Positions 1 through 16,200 of a DNA stretch of 64,000 bases are shown piece after piece. Location of the stretch: assembly GCA_030159075.1 (NCBI GenBank), contig BROG01000484.1, positions 225,001 through 289,000 on the forward strand. The letters run 5' to 3'. The DNA comes from Atrina japonica. Taxonomy: Eukaryota > Mollusca > Bivalvia > Pterioida > Pinnidae. A model generated the notes under the pieces. It worked only from the letters and a program-made list of their open reading frames with translations. It was not told the DNA's origin and searched no databases. Position numbers and translations under genes: made by a program. Every line of letters starts with the position of its first letter. The first letter of the stretch is position 1.

Positions 1-700
1 GTATTGTGTAACCACTTGATCCTCTATATTCGACAAGCTGTTAAAGCGCTAATAGCCGTCATTAAAATTTTGTCAATAAAATCGTCCATAACAAAGAAAA
101 TATCACTGTTTGGATTTATCCTTTTAAGACACGAAATCACATTAACACAGTTCCTTTCCGCTAACTTTCATCGATTGATACAAATCCAACACAGCGGGCT
201 CGGCATTCCTGTAGAAATAGGAACGATCTCTTCCCATCTTGTACTTAACCCCCACTGTAAAGCTTTGAATCAATCACTTCAGAACTACAAAGTGAAGTGC
301 TAATCACATTATACTTTGTCGTAATTCTCTCCCCAGGAGAACACCGATTTAGACTACATTGGCCCAAAATGTCGAAATCTAGATACGTTGTTTACGTAAT
401 ATATCTTTAGGTAACTATGAAAGACACCGACATCGCTTTACAAATGGATTAACTTTAAATATTCCTTGCCATTTAAGCAATCAAACTTGCTGTTACTTCC
501 GACCTATATCTAAGCTACATTTATAATATATATTTACACAAGCAAATCGACTAACATACCGTTCGTTTTTAGAATTTTTGTAGATAAAAATCGGTATATA
601 ATTATTTGTGTTTTTTGTTATATTGTAAAACGTTTGTGAAACTACGCTGTAGATCATGATTTAAAATAGGGAATCAAGTGGTCATCGTATGACTGCAAAC
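1..700. other. AT-rich intergenic, no gene seen
   Basis: An open frame at 4-303 (plus) has no ATG near its start, no splice logic and no recognisable domain, so it is not called. Nothing else stands out before the SINE fragment at 701. Confidence 0.5.
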
Positions 701-763
701 CTCTGTGGCCGAGTGGTTAGAGCATCGCACTTTGAACCATAAGGTTCCTCACCTCTGCAGCAT
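701..763 (+). repeat. tRNA-derived SINE, 5' head fragment
   Basis: The segment GGCCGAGTGGTTAGAGC matches the A-box region of a tRNA and is near-identical to the heads of the SINE copies at 17017, 33577 and 41712. It stops after about 60 bp, before the B box. The following TTAA is the left flank of the MITE at 786, so the SINE may have been cut by that insertion. Confidence 0.7.
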
Positions 764-785
764 TTTATCTACAACACCGTTTTAA

Positions 786-1135
786 AGGGACATTAGCTGT
801 ATATTTCAAATCATTTTCTTTCCTTTTTACTACTTAGATGGGTAAAAAACAACAAAAAGAGATATAAACTGGCATAAACGTTCTTAAAATCCTATATATT
901 TTGTGAACATTCATTGAGAAACCCAGTTTGGTATTATCCACTTGCAACTGAATAATTCAACCTTACTATTTAAATATGCATACCATACTCGATCTGACCT
1001 TATATTCACAAAATATATAGGGAAATAAGATGTTTATGCATCCGTATAGCTCTTATTTGTTATTGTACATCGAGTACAAGTACTAAAAGTAGAAAAAAAT
1101 TAAATTATTTTTTGTTAAACACAGCTAGTGTCCCT
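786..1135. mobile_element. TTAA-flanked MITE, copy 1
   Basis: The left end AGGGACATTAGCTGT and right end ACAGCTAGTGTCCCT are inverted repeats. The left flank is TTAA and the right is TCAA, a decayed TTAA duplication. The interior shares blocks (CCTATATATTTTGTGA, a stretch ending in GACCTGACCTTATAT) with copies at 10198, 21190 and 38125. About 350 bp long, no ORF. A TTAA target is typical of piggyBac and Kolobok transposases; which family moves this one is not visible. Confidence 0.8.
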
Positions 1136-1546
1136 TCAATTTGAAACATTTAGTTATAAAAATGGAAAGGTAAAGGAAAGGGACGAATAATTATTCACTT
1201 AACGATACAATGTATATAAATTCCTATATTCTTATCCCTATAAAGAAAAAAGATGTTGCTCTTCCCTCTCTCCCACTTTTGCTCGTTTTTGTCCGATATT
1301 ATTGTTATAACTTCCTTCCAAAATATGCATATTTCCGTTCAATGAATTAATCCTTGGCAATGATACACGATTCTTCAGCCAAATTAAAAAACCCCAACAT
1401 TTTACCTACTTTATTGTTTTTTTTTATAATTTGAAATGAATAACATTTGGCAAAGCTAGTTAAAACAGAAAGAAACAAGGTATGATAACAATGTATCGTT
1501 TCGTGCAGTAAATCGGTTCACTAGTCGTACTGTGTAGAAAAACTGC

Positions 1547-1550
<4 letters not shown>

Positions 1551-1625
<75 letters not shown>
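1551..1625. repeat. (GA)n microsatellite
   Basis: About 37 uninterrupted GA units. Around it (1136-2039) no gene is seen. Confidence 0.98.
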
Positions 1626-1628
<3 letters not shown>

Positions 1629-2039
1629 ACCTGATGTAAATTGCTTAATTAGCGCATTAGACCCTTTTCATGTAGCAAAAAAATTTCGCATTAAAAATTA
1701 AAAGATAAATGCAGAGATGTTTGATACAACGCCAGCATGGAGTACGAATATTTTTTTTGAAGGTGATATCTACAATAACTTGTCCATATGGATTTTGCCA
1801 AATTTAATTAACAAATATTCATACGTACCAAACAAATCTACAAACTATGTTTCATTAGCTGTAGTAAATACAAGTTCATTCTCTTCCCTTTTACAGCTAT
1901 AACATTTATTTCTAACTGATAAATCTTAACAATATTTCACTTTACTGTTTGGGGCTAGATAAATTTATAGGGATCTACAAATGGCACACACACGTAATAA
2001 TCGTTAGAAGTCCAGGAAAAGGTTTGCAGTTATTGCTAT

Positions 2040-2165
2040 TTTTTGACAAGCAAGAGCGTCTGGATGTTCCAGAGATAGGATCGGCTGCCACGGAGGAGTA
2101 AGCATCCTCTGTTGACCGGTCACATAGGCCGTGATTCCATTGTCAAATTGAAATAAAAACAAAAC
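2040..2165 (+). repeat. interspersed repeat fragment (GACCGGTC family)
   Basis: Contains the block GGAGTAAGCATCCTCTGTTG followed by ACCGGTCAC. Related blocks occur at 28880-29040 and 29635-29800 (same strand) and at 18785-18905 and 48520-48690 (opposite strand). The full element and its ends are not resolved. Confidence 0.5.
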
Positions 2166-2697
2166 CAAGTGAGATATAACGTCTTAATGGGGATAGACAA
2201 TTCAACAGATTTTCAACAGTTTACCAGAAAATAGTTTATTCTATGAAATGATCGGATGTTGAAGAATTCATGGCATATTGAATCATTTGGGAGATATGAA
2301 TATCATAAACAGGTGATAAAAGATATTACTACTTAAATATGGAAAGGTGATGATAGGAATGCCAAAATAATCACATTTGGTGTATAGTTTTGTTCCTAAT
2401 TTCCCGTCCGTGTAAGTAACTTGTCCATGTATGGTGCGCGTGTGTTTGATTCTGCGGGTGTTTACTTTCTAGTTTTTATTGTCGCATCAGTGTATTTATG
2501 TGTAGAATCAGAGTAATGTGATAACCACTGACAAATGAAGATTTGTTTTTGTGTGTATCATATGGTATGGTTGTGTTAAATTATAGTAAGTTCTAAAACT
2601 GAATGTACTTCAACTAGAGATACCGAAAACGATCCATTCATTTAGATTTAATCAAACTCCTAATCATCATTTTTGTTGTGATAAACCTCCTTATTTT

Positions 2698-2994
2698 TTA
2701 TATCGCTAATACCGTAGCAATTTCAACAGCTCCTAACTCTTCTTTGTGTGTATATGTTAAGCATGGTTGCTCTAGAATCTTTACGCACCAATGAAGTGTC
2801 ATATACGCGACTCGGCGTATCGTTATATTCTTATGACTGCGGAAGTCAGATGTCTTATATGTGGCGATGTCATCACAACTGACTGCCGAAACAACCACAC
2901 AAGTCGCAGGAAGATACTTGACTCTCTCCTGATAGTTCTACATGGGGGTTACATGAGATGTCAAACTAGTGGTAATGAAGCGAAGAAAACCTAA
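2698..2994. other. GC-richer patch open on both strands, possible exon remnant
   Basis: The plus frame (2791-2994, starting at ATG) includes CLICGDVITTDC then NH, which looks like a C-x2-C zinc-finger start (C2HC or BED type). The minus frame is open for about 83 codons to a stop at 2698 and is preceded by an AG. Only one strand could be real and possibly neither is. No domain can be completed from either frame. Confidence 0.2.
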
Positions 2995-5170
2995 CATTAG
3001 GAAATGCTGAAATGTAAAAACCAAAACATTCGAGATGATATCACAGATAGTCAAGAATCAAGATATTTAAAACGATACAGGGTTCTTTTTTCTAATGCAA
3101 TCGTAAGGCAATTAATCATTTGATGATAGGTATACTGGATTCAGATTATTTTAAATTAGCAAAACACTAATTGATGGATATAACGTAGCTCTGTACATAG
3201 GGGAGTAGTAGTCTGTGGGGGATATTAAAGAGTGTATGTTTATAATTGTTATTAACAATTTTGCCGGTGTTTTACGCTATTCTATTTTTACAGTGGAAGC
3301 ATATTTCATGTGGGGAAAACGTGGTTAAAATGTACCTAGAAAAAGATTTATTGCCTTCCAAGTAAACTTGCAAACGCGATGCTTCAAACACTCACTGTCG
3401 CCATGCACCACAATATCTAGTTCATTTACAATGCTATGAAATTTTGATTATTTTCCGTTTTCAATAATTTATTATTTCATTCGATAGTGTAGTAGGCGAA
3501 ATATTGAAATAAGCATTTGTTAAAAGGTTTCAAAACACACAGCGGCATGATATTTGTCGATATGGAACAGCTTTACATCTTTATCTCGCAGCTATTATAA
3601 TTTAATTCCGTTATCATAGGTTATCAAACTACATGCACTGGATTGTTGAAGGGTGTGCACTTCTACACGTAATGGCTTTTGTTCCACATGAAGTCTTGTT
3701 AAATTCGCAGACGTTGATTCTAATGGCACCTGTTACAACAGCGCGAGACAAGCTATTTTTGTAGCTCATTCTATTTCATAGTTTAATTTTTTATTTATTG
3801 GAAATAGATAAAAAATATTTAATTCTAAATGACTGTCTGATTCAGATTACCCAAAACGTTGCTGTTGTTTAAATTTGGGATCGTGTATATGCTTCGATAA
3901 TATAGTTCACGTTTGAGGTTGATCTAGCATATAGCAACAATTAAATGTAAAGTTTACCACCATTCTTATTCTATTATAAGTAAAAACGAAGGAGTTCTAA
4001 TGGATAATCTAAACTCAGGTCCATTAGAATACGACAAATTAGATATACAAATGGTGTGAACATGAAGAACAATTGCAAATCCCAAACGGGATAGGACCAG
4101 GTGCCCAGAGGGAACAAAACAAAAACTAAAACCCAAAATCACTATTTACGTTTTTCTTTAAGATTATTATGCAATTGTCCTCTATGTCCTCTGTTCACTA
4201 TTTCCGTGTACAATTGGTTCTTTATAAGTCTAATAATAAAATCTCTTTAATTACCAATTACGTTCATTTTGATGGTGAACGAAGGCGTTATGCAAATAGA
4301 TTAATCTTTCGAAATCCAAATATTAATAAATGGATATTGTTTAAACTTAAATATATATGTTCCAGAAAATGTATTTGAGAAAAATTAACTTAAAATCATC
4401 ATTCGTGAGTGCAATATTACTAGTTTGTGACTGTTATTGTGTATATGTACGGAAATATTTTTGATGCAACAATCAAGGCATGTGCCGTGATATATTGAGT
4501 TCTCTAAATGTGTAAACCAATTCCGAACTTCGCAACAGGATGCTAAACAAAACCAGAGTAGTAGATAAAAATGGGTAAAAGTTAACCTCGTAAATACGAG
4601 ATATAATGATGCACAACTTAAACATTTGACTTTTAATGTTGTACATTATATTTTTTCAGAGATATATCAGTATCCTGATATATATCATTTCTTTTTAAAG
4701 TAGGTTATAAAATGATCGTCGGGGAATAAGAGCTAAATTTCGGTTATTCTGTCTTATTTTATCTTAGAAATACTACTTGTTATAGTAAATATTTTCTTAA
4801 AAAAACAAAATCGGAGAGCTAGCGAGTTAAGTGTTTATTATACTATTTTATAAGGGTTTTGTTATATATTGTATCTGGAAGTCCGTCTAGCAAGACCGTT
4901 TATGTGGTCTATTAATGCTTAACCAATTTATTCCATTTTATCAGTCTATTTCCCGACAACAAACAAATACATATAAACACGTGCATACACACTGTTTACA
5001 AACAGTTCAATACTTTCTCCACAAACAATATATGAAATATTCACTGACAGAGATAGATTTGACAATTCTAGGAATATAAATTATATCAGTTTTAACATTA
5101 GTATTTGAATAACTGTAAATACAAGCAAATACAACATTTAAATATATATATAAATTTCGTTGAATTTTAC
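2995..5170. other. intergenic or intronic AT-rich DNA
   Basis: No exon that could be joined to the candidate first exon at 5171-5440 was recognised. If that exon is real, this stretch and the DNA left of the window would hold its first intron. Confidence 0.4.
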
Positions 5171-5440
5171 CTGAAATTTACTCGTTTCATCTTGGACGCT
5201 GGAATTGTTCGCTGAAGTTTCTTTATCAGATGAAGAAGAAAATAATCCATAATTGGCAGGAATCGTCAGAGATAAATAGCACACTAAAAACAATAAAAAC
5301 AACATATTTAGTTTTTCAAATATTGAAATAATTATTTTGCTTCTTCCTCTAGAGTGTGAATTATCGGTGTGACCCTCCTCCTCGCTTATCTTTGGCGAGT
5401 TAACATCGGAGGTCACGTCACACGTAGTTGTTGCACTCAT
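5171..5440 (-). CDS. candidate first exon of a type II membrane protein (partial)
   Basis: On the minus strand an ATG at 5440 opens 90 codons ending exactly at CAG followed by a GTAAAATT splice donor (intron starts at 5170). The peptide has a polar, acidic and Ser/Thr-rich head (residues 1-30), a basic RGRSK stretch before the membrane (31-35), one hydrophobic segment (about 46-61, MLFLLFLVCYLSLTIP), then a Ser/Asn-rich stretch with an NNSS glycosylation site. That is the usual shape of a signal-anchor first exon, as in many glycosyltransferases and membrane peptidases. An open frame without ATG continues upstream to 5482. No downstream exon was found inside the window, so the product cannot be named and the exon itself is unproven. 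Confidence 0.4.
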
Positions 5441-6438
5441 TGGGTTAATTACTGACCAGTAACACCGTGATCTCGCTTCCAATAGGAATGTAAATTTAGA
5501 CGCACCTTCTCATTAGCACACCAGGTGATTCCAATCATAGCGCATTACTAGTATAATTGATGATTTTAACTTCAAAGGAAACGTTGTATTATATCGCTCA
5601 GCGTAAACATTATTATGGATCAATTTAGGAACACCCTTAACTCTTTACAAATCTTCCCTTTACAGATATTTCAAACAACAAATTTAATCCTTTTTACGGC
5701 GAACGTTGTTTCTTTCTCGTGCACAGTGTAAAACAATTTCATGCACTGGACAAAGCATAAAAATTGAACGTACATGTGGTTTCAAAATGTTTCGGAGCAC
5801 AACTCATTTTACATGAAGTAAATGATTGGCTTTCGAAAACGTTTTTTCTCCTGTCATAGGAAATGAAAAAATGAATTAATCACAGAAAATCTTTTAAGCT
5901 GTCTCAGGAGAACGATCGTACAGAATGCTTTCCATGTCATGATTACATTTGTAATTTAGAATCCGAAAAAAAAACTCCATACGATTCTGGTAACATGTTA
6001 TGTTGAATACGAAACAGCGGTCAAACGATGTATAGTCGATGTATGCCTGATAGATAAGTTCACAGCATCAGATCGTTCGGTACACCCACTTACTTTTTGT
6101 GACCTTTATCACTGTTATCTCTAATTTTAATGATATCACAACTAAAGACCTCACAAAATTGCAATCTGTTATACCGTAGGGATAAGATGGTCTTCATGTA
6201 TTTGCTTAAATCAAATTGAGAAGAACTTGTATCTGTAATAACGTATTTATGTTAGCGAATCGTTCTTATTTTCACTCAATTCCAGATAAACCTTACATAC
6301 CCTCTCACCAAAGAATACAGTATAATAGGAGACTCAAGATAATCTTCTCATCACGTCACCTATAGCTTCTCTGAATGATTTCAACTGTAATATGATTTTA
6401 TATTTGTACAACAAATGTCCCTAGCGAATAACACTTTC

Positions 6439-6512
<74 letters not shown>

Positions 6513-7300
6513 CGCGCAAACGAAAAATAAATTATGAATGAATATATAAATATTTACTATGTGTATCTATTGTGTTTCGGTGCTTGGATTTCTGTAAACA
6601 ATATTGAAACATGATGTGACTTGAAATTGATGTACTGCTGTAATAACAAAGAGTATTTGTTCAGTATTACGTTATATCAAGCCCCTTGTGTGCTTGTCAT
6701 GTATAATATACTGAATTTCGTATCGTCAGGTTTTCAAATTTGTACGAGTGAAGCATTTCGACACGTGCAATAACGTTCTCACAACAGGGCGTTTGAAAAA
6801 ACAAACCACCCACCAATGTGTCATAATTTTGTTCTGTAATTATTGTTCAAAGAAGAATGAAAGTGTATTTCTACCTCACTTTACATAACTTCGCGTACCA
6901 TTTTGTTGACAATATCTTCTGCTAAACAATAAAAGACATGTGCTCAAACAGCAGTTGCCATTTGAACAACCGATATACATGTATTAGGTTTTTTTTAGTT
7001 TGTTTTATGACACACTTTCTTCTTGATAAATCACGCCGTATTTGTTTTAGATATGTACATGTCTTGTTAATGTTCATTTCAGTCAAACATTCCAGAATCA
7101 TCTCCAGGCGTTAGAGAATTTTCTTTGAAACAACAAGTTTTTGCGGATTGATGCGATGAATTTTGTTGAGTTAATATTAAAAAAGTAGTGTTATTGTGAG
7201 GTAAGAAAATCATGTGTCATATACAGGTTCGTCTCAGACGCTTTTGTTGCTGTACCCAGACACAATTAAAAACACATAATAAAACTGTATGATTGTACTT
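5441..7300. other. intergenic, AT-rich
   Basis: Contains one GA tract (6439-6510) and no coding signal that I can support. Confidence 0.5.
6439..6510. repeat. (GA)n microsatellite
   Basis: Nearly pure AG units, one AAAG interruption near the start. Confidence 0.97.
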
Positions 7301-7309
7301 CATATACTG

Positions 7310-8755
7310 TCCGAGTCTGTATGATATCTATCATTTCATCAGACACAATACCCAGCCTGTATGATATCTATCATTTCATCATACACTGCCAAGCCTGTAT
7401 GATATCTATCATTTCATTAGACACAGTACTGAGCCTGTATGATATCTATCATCTCATCAGACACAATACCGAGCCTGTATATCTATCTTTTCATCAGATG
7501 CAATGCCGAGTCTGTATGATATATATCTTTTCATCAGACACTATACCGAACCTGTATGATATCTATCATTTCATCAGACACAATACCGAGCCTGTATGAT
7601 ATCTATCATTTCATCGGAAACAATACCTAGCCTGTATATCTATTATTTCATCAGACACAATACCGAGCCTGTATGCTATCTATCATTTCAATAGACACAG
7701 TACTGAGCCTGTATGATATATATCATCTCCTCAGACACAATACCGAGCCTGTATATCTATTTTTTCATCAGACGCAATACCCAGCCTGTATGATATCTAT
7801 CATTTCATCAGACACAATACCGAGCCTGTATGATATCTATCATTTCATCAGACACAATACCTAGCCTGTATGATATCTATCATCTCCTCAGACACAATAC
7901 CGAGCCTGTATATCTATTTTTTCATCAGACGCAATACCCAGCCTGTATGATATCTATCATTTCATCAGACACAATACCGAGCCTGTATGATATCTATCAT
8001 TTCATCAGACACAATACCGAGCCTGTATATCTTTCATTTCATCAGACACAATACTGAGTCTGTATGATATCTATCATTTCATCAGACACAGTACTGAGCC
8101 TGTATGATATCTATCATCTCATCAGACACAATACCGAGCCTGTATATCTATTTTTTCATCAGACGCAATACCGAGCCTGTATGATATCTATCATTTCATC
8201 AGACACAATACCTAGCCTGTATGATATCTATCATTTCATCAGACACAATACCTAGCCTGTATGATATCTATCATTTCATCATACACTGCCGAGCCTGTAT
8301 GATATCTATCGTTTCATTAGACACAGTACTGAGCCTGTATGATATCTATCATCTTCTCAGACACAATACCGAGCCTGTATATCTATTTTTTCATCAGACG
8401 CAATACCCAGCCTGTATGATATCTATCATTTCATCAGACACAATACCGAGCCTGTATGATATCTATCATTTCATCAGACACAATACCGAGCCTGTATATC
8501 TTTCATTTCATCAGACACAATACCGAGTCTGTATGATATCTATCATTTCATCAGACACAGTACTGAGCCTGTATGATATCTATCATCTCATCAGACACAA
8601 TACCGAGCCTGTATATCTATTTTTTCATCAGACGCTATACCCAGCCTGTATGATTTCTATCATTTCATCAGACACAATACCGAGCCTGTATGATATCTAT
8701 CATTTCATTAGACACAATACCGAACCTGTATGATATCTATCATTTCATTGGTTAC
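7310..8755. repeat. 40-bp minisatellite array with higher-order structure
   Basis: About 36 head-to-tail units of 40 bp: GATATCTATCATTTCATCAG then ACACAATACCGAGCCTGTAT. A shorter variant lacks TGAT after CCTGTA. The variant with CCTGTATATCTATTTTTTCA occurs at about 7748, 7905, 8139, 8374 and 8608, so the last three intervals are each about 235 bp: a higher-order repeat of about six units. Open frames across it cycle through all three frames because 40 is not a multiple of three; they are not genes. Confidence 0.97.
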
Positions 8756-10197
<1,442 letters not shown>

Positions 10198-13100
10198 AGG
10201 GCCATTAGCTTTGTTTACCAAAACAAAATATTCCCATTTTTTCTACTTTTACTACTTGTACTTGATGTACAATAACAAATAAGAGCTATACACAGGCGTG
10301 CATATACCTATATATTTTGTGAAAATAAGATCAGGTCCAGTGTGGTATACATATACAAATAGTAAGGCTGAATTAATCAATTGCAAGTGACTAATTGTCA
10401 AACTGGCTTTCTTAAGCAATTTTCACAAAATTTATAGGAATTTATATGTCTATGTATATCCCTTTTTTGTTATTGTATCAATCTATGTAGTAAAAAATTG
10501 TAAAGAAAATACAGCTATAATGCCCCTTTAAACATTTTTGTAAATACAAATGTGTTTTTGAATAATTTTATTAATACGGTGTCGGCGTTGGTAACATACT
10601 GTAGATATCCGGGCCTAAATATAATATCATCTCGATTGTTTATGAAAATATTATAAACATTCATTAGATGCCAAAACATGTCAAGACAATTGTTTCTGGT
10701 AATATGACTCCATCAGTTCATCATAATATGTTAATAATACATTCAAACGATACAGATTATACAATTTATGTTTACACTTGTGATGACGAAGACAAATGAT
10801 TATCATCGATTAATTTGACATTATATCGTCCATTTCATCCAGGACATTTACATTTTAACTATAATGTCAAAGTGTAGTATTCAGTTCATCGTTCGTTAAT
10901 AGTTTTACGGTAATAGCGTGGATGGCAAAGTGTTAGCAACAACGAAATCCAGTTATAGACAAATACAAGTAAAAATGGACAAACATAGCGAGCGCCGTTT
11001 TACTTTTTAATACCAGTTAGTGATATCACTCTTTCGAATAGGTGATATCATTTATGCGAATAGGTGATATCACTTTTATAAATTCTTAAGTGATATAACT
11101 TATACGAATGAGTGATATCACCTGTTCGAATGAGTGATATCACCTATTCAAATGAAAGATATCACCTACTGTATGTGTATTTAAATTAGCACACTCATAT
11201 TTTAGCGTTCTTAGGGGCTGTAAACTGATTAGCGCCATCTTGAATTCGCGCGATTAATCTTATTAGCTTTGACTTGACGTGTATACACAATGACGATGGA
11301 AAAATTTTAACGCTGCATTTAAATAAGCATAATGACGTGAGCGCAAAAGGCGCTAATATTAGAATACCGCTAAATTAAGTACACGTACAGTATTCAAATG
11401 AATGAGTGATATCACCTACTCGAATAAGTGATATCACATACTTAGTGTAAGCCCGTAGTTAAACCAAGACTAAACATGGTATATATATATAAAAAATGGC
11501 ATTGACGCTTTAACAACAACTATTGAATATGTATTGACAATCCAAATCTTGTACATGAAATGATCATACGTTAGCAAGGGACTGGCATATAGAATCATTT
11601 CGGAGTCATAATTACTGGAGAAAAAACATGATACTTCTAGAAAAATAATTCGGAGTAGTAAATAAAATAATGTATGAAAATATACACTTCGTATATTATC
11701 ATGGAGGCCGTATAAGTGACACGCATTTACACATATAAATGCCGCATAAAGGTCATCAAAGTTTAGAATAAAATTATATCTGTAACATATATTTTTTCAA
11801 AATTTTATTTTCATACCTACAGATTGAAATACATTTCCAGGTGCGTAATCTAATCAGACAGTCAGTAATAGAAATAAACATATAAATAACTAATCATTCA
11901 ATAACAAAAAAATGTAATAATAACAGAATAAATAAATAGTTAGCTATGCACACGTGATATGTTCTAAATCATTGCTAAAATTTTAAAACCTATTCTTGTA
12001 TACTCTTCAAACAATATATCTATCGTATAATACCATATAAATCTTCTTATAAATCTATATACCTTACTGTTAATTTGATCTACGCTTTATCATAAAAGCT
12101 ATTGAAACAAGAATTATTTATTTATAAACTCGAGTTATTTGTTTGGTAACTATTTGTTGAAAAGTGATTTTATAAATTCATTTATTTATAAATCATATCA
12201 ATGTACTGTATATAAAAAGGCTACTGTTAATGCTATGAAAATTTTAAGTGACTATGTAGAATTAGTTCTAAGGACTATTTCGATTTGAATCTATACATCA
12301 AAATATAAACTTATAAAGTTTAATATATTCACTGGGTTCTATGACTTCAAATCGGTGTTGATTAAACAATTTTCCAGGAATCTACGGCTTTTTGGATGAA
12401 AATCGCCATGTATAGAACTGACATAAATTACATCTAATTATCTTAATCACCACTTGTCAGGGAGGAATTTAGGAAGGATAAGTCATTATTTATTCCAATT
12501 AATTCCTGACTTTACATCAAATTTTCAAAATTTGATACTAGTTCTCATGTAAATGTAATATTCAACCCCGAGCGTTATTATCCTAGATACTTAGATCGCT
12601 CGTTTAATGATAATACGTTTACTGATTCGACTTTAATCGACAGTGAAGGAGCGATTAACTTAGAATCAATTTATCCATGCAACTCTATTTGCAAATGGAT
12701 TATAAAAGTCTGACAAATTATATTGTTCGAGCAGGAAGCAACTTTGAATGTTAGAATTTGCTTATGAATCATTTTCTTGAGTATTAATATAAAACCGCAT
12801 AGATACCATATTGTTCTTGGTATACTTAAATTACCATTTCTTAGATTTCTATGTTTCCAAAACATTGATATAAAATCACAAATTAAGTCTCTTAAGTTGG
12901 CTTGGTTAGTTTTGAGAACATATCATTAATATAATTTTTGTTGCATATAGAAAATTGTTCTCTCGTTTATTTCATTTGTTTACTATTTGATGAATATTCT
13001 ACAATATATCCTGAACGAAATGTCATTTTCTTCAGTGGAAGAGTCATTCTAATTTAATTACTCTGTGTATATTTTAGAATTATGCCTGATATTTTCTTAC

Positions 13101-13239
13101 AACACGTTCATTAATACTTTTATTCTGTGTAATTAGTAGTATTTCTATTTCTAATTTAAACTGGCAAATAACGGTTGAAAATGTAGATAATTTCCGTTGG
13201 GGTTTTTACATTTAACCATTATAAAGTCCATTTCTGTTA

Positions 13240-13299
<60 letters not shown>

Positions 13300-16200
13300 A
13301 TTGTAATTGAATGTGTTGCTAACTGTATAATGGTGTGTTCATTCGATATATTCTAAAATACAACAGAGAGATATAACGGGCGTTCAACATTGTCTGTCTT
13401 ACATACAACGATAAGTCTATAGCTGTGCGCCGTCAGATACAAAGCATTCAAACAAAACTCGTATATTTTCATATGTATAAACAATCATTAGTTCTAAGGG
13501 GCTCAAAACTATAAATTACAAGAAATGTACTTACCGGATTACGTTAAATACATATTTCTGTAATTAAATTAATTGCCAGGTTAAGAATGTCATTCTCAAA
13601 TGTAGACGTTATAATAGAACGCACGACATTGATGGCAAAAAATGTATCTAAATCTAAAAAATAATTCCAGAATGTCGTTATTTCTTCCGTTTCATAATCT
13701 GTAGTAAATATATCAATGAATTACTTTCAAAGTTATAACCATCGAGTGAAATGTACTCAATTTTACATGAAAAATAAGCAAGATATGTGAGATGTTATAT
13801 TACATTTGTACTGCATTTGTGTCAATGATTGTGATTTGGACAATATTCTGAATAATTCTATGTTGATTTTATCTTTTCAGTCAATGGTTTTAGAAGGAAA
13901 AGGCAACATTGATCTAAGAACATAATATACTAGTAAATTGGTATGGGAAACACTACTGTAAGGATTTTCAGGTTTTACCAATTTTTCAACTTCATTCAGA
14001 ATCTTCGTTTAAATCACGTGTCTTTTTCGGAAAAATCGGGAAACTCTTCTTCAATAGAAAAATAGAAGCGAAAAGTAACACAAAAAATAAACAGCCTCCA
14101 GATATTCCCATGGACAAAGGGAGAACATATTCATGTCGATCAAAGTAGGAAGGTGTCGTGGATTGTATTTGTGAGGAAGGCATCTTACTAGTTGACCAAC
14201 TTCCGCTCGGAGAAAACCCGCCTGCATTATCTGTTGTAGAAAACAAAATGCTGCTACTGAATCCTGTTTCTGGTAAATCATGAGAAGGGCTATTCGTTAA
14301 AGTTTTACTCAAATACGGTAATAAAATTGTCGTTGAGTGTATTTGATCAGAATCTGTCGTCAAAACGGTATCTTCTTTGTATGTTCTTGTGGTGAGCAAT
14401 GAAGGACTAATCACTTCAACCTCCTTTGCTGCTCTAGAGACAGGATTAAACAATATGGCTGTCCAATTTCCATGATCAGTTTGCGATGCGTGGTCCTTGA
14501 TCAAAGTCCCATTTTGAAATATAATATAATCATCATTTTCATAATTAGGCCACCGAATCTCCTTGCCGTCAGGTCTAATCCACATAAATTCAGCATTCAA
14601 TGGACTTTGAAAATCACACCACAAATTGATACTTAATCGGGCATCTCTAGACATAACATTGCTTTTGCAATCTCGTATTGTAACATTTATACAGCCAAAA
14701 TGTGATTGTGGTATGTTGATAAATGACTGATACTTCAATGTACTCGGAGAATCACACACAACCGATTTCAGAGCTTCTTCCGGAAAAACATTGAGCCACA
14801 AAATATTGCAATCACATCGCCAGGGATTGTTTTCTAAATTTACAGAACGAAGAGATCGAACATTTATAATCTGACTGGGCACAAATGAAGACACTAGATT
14901 ATTCGATATATCTAAGTACTGAAAGTTACCAAGGTCATTAAACACATTCCAGTCCAGAAATGGCAATCGATTTCCATGAAAATCCAAACGTTTTAAGGCC
15001 GAAAGTGGGGACAAGAGTGTTTTTGGAATAATTGAGAGACCCACCTCTGCTAAAAGCAGCACGCCAATCGATTTCAATTGGTTGAAGCTATTTGAATGTA
15101 TCCTGCAGTTTGTATTCCCACTCAAGTCAAGTCTATAGAGGTTTTCCAATCCGGATAATGTCTTTGCTGATACAATTTTAATGTTGTTGTATGATAAATC
15201 CAATGAAATCAAATTTTTGAGGGAGGTAAACGTGTCATTTTCGATGGTTTGTATTGCGCCGTAAGATAAAAACAACCTTTGGATCGTTTCTAGATCATGA
15301 AGGTCTCTTTTTCGCAGGACTCCTATCTGGTTTCTGACATTATACGTCCCGGTTACTGACAACGTCAATGGAGTTCCAAACGTTCCCATAGGAAAATGAC
15401 TAAGGCCAGGAGAACATGTGACAATTTTATTTCTGCAACTGCACTGCAGTGGACATGAAAAAGCACTGCCGATAAACAAATACAACAAGCAACTCAAAAT
15501 TTGTTCCAACATATTGCTTTCAGGAAGATTTTGTTTCTAAAAGCGTATGGATCAAAATTTATAGTAGTTCCTTATAGATAAGTTATTGCCAAAGATACTC
15601 ATTTGTTTAAACACAGGAATAATAAAAACAACCATAAACATGAGTTATAGGTCCGAGAAAATCCCAAACAAATGGCATGGTAGATTTAAAAGAGCATGTA
15701 TGACTTTTAAAAATTTGAAACACGGAATTAACGTCCCAAAAAGAATGAGAATTTAAAATATGAGAGGCAATTTACCATTGTTAATCAACAAGAAAAAAAA
15801 TTATCCAAAGTTGTACGTGTTACTATCATGCAAGTTTAGATTACTTAATAATCTTAATATCCAAAAGCAAATACAATATCAATTTTTCTTGTTTTATCTA
15901 TCGAAACAATTTGACTGTACATGACCCCGGTATCCTTCCCTTTGTCCTTTTAGGGGGAGAGTGTCAACATACAACATGTTGTCTCTTAGCACTGGTCAAC
16001 GAGTGATTGACTTAGGCTTAGACCTGAGTAAAATATGTATTTATTATTGTCACTTTCATTACAGAAGCTCGGGCGGTTCAGTCAACAACAGTCAATAGGG
16101 AATTGAATATCTCTTAAATGTAACAAATACACACACAACATTAAAGAATTATATTCGTTATCTTTGTAAATTGCAAGGAACATTCGGTGCTAATGGCATA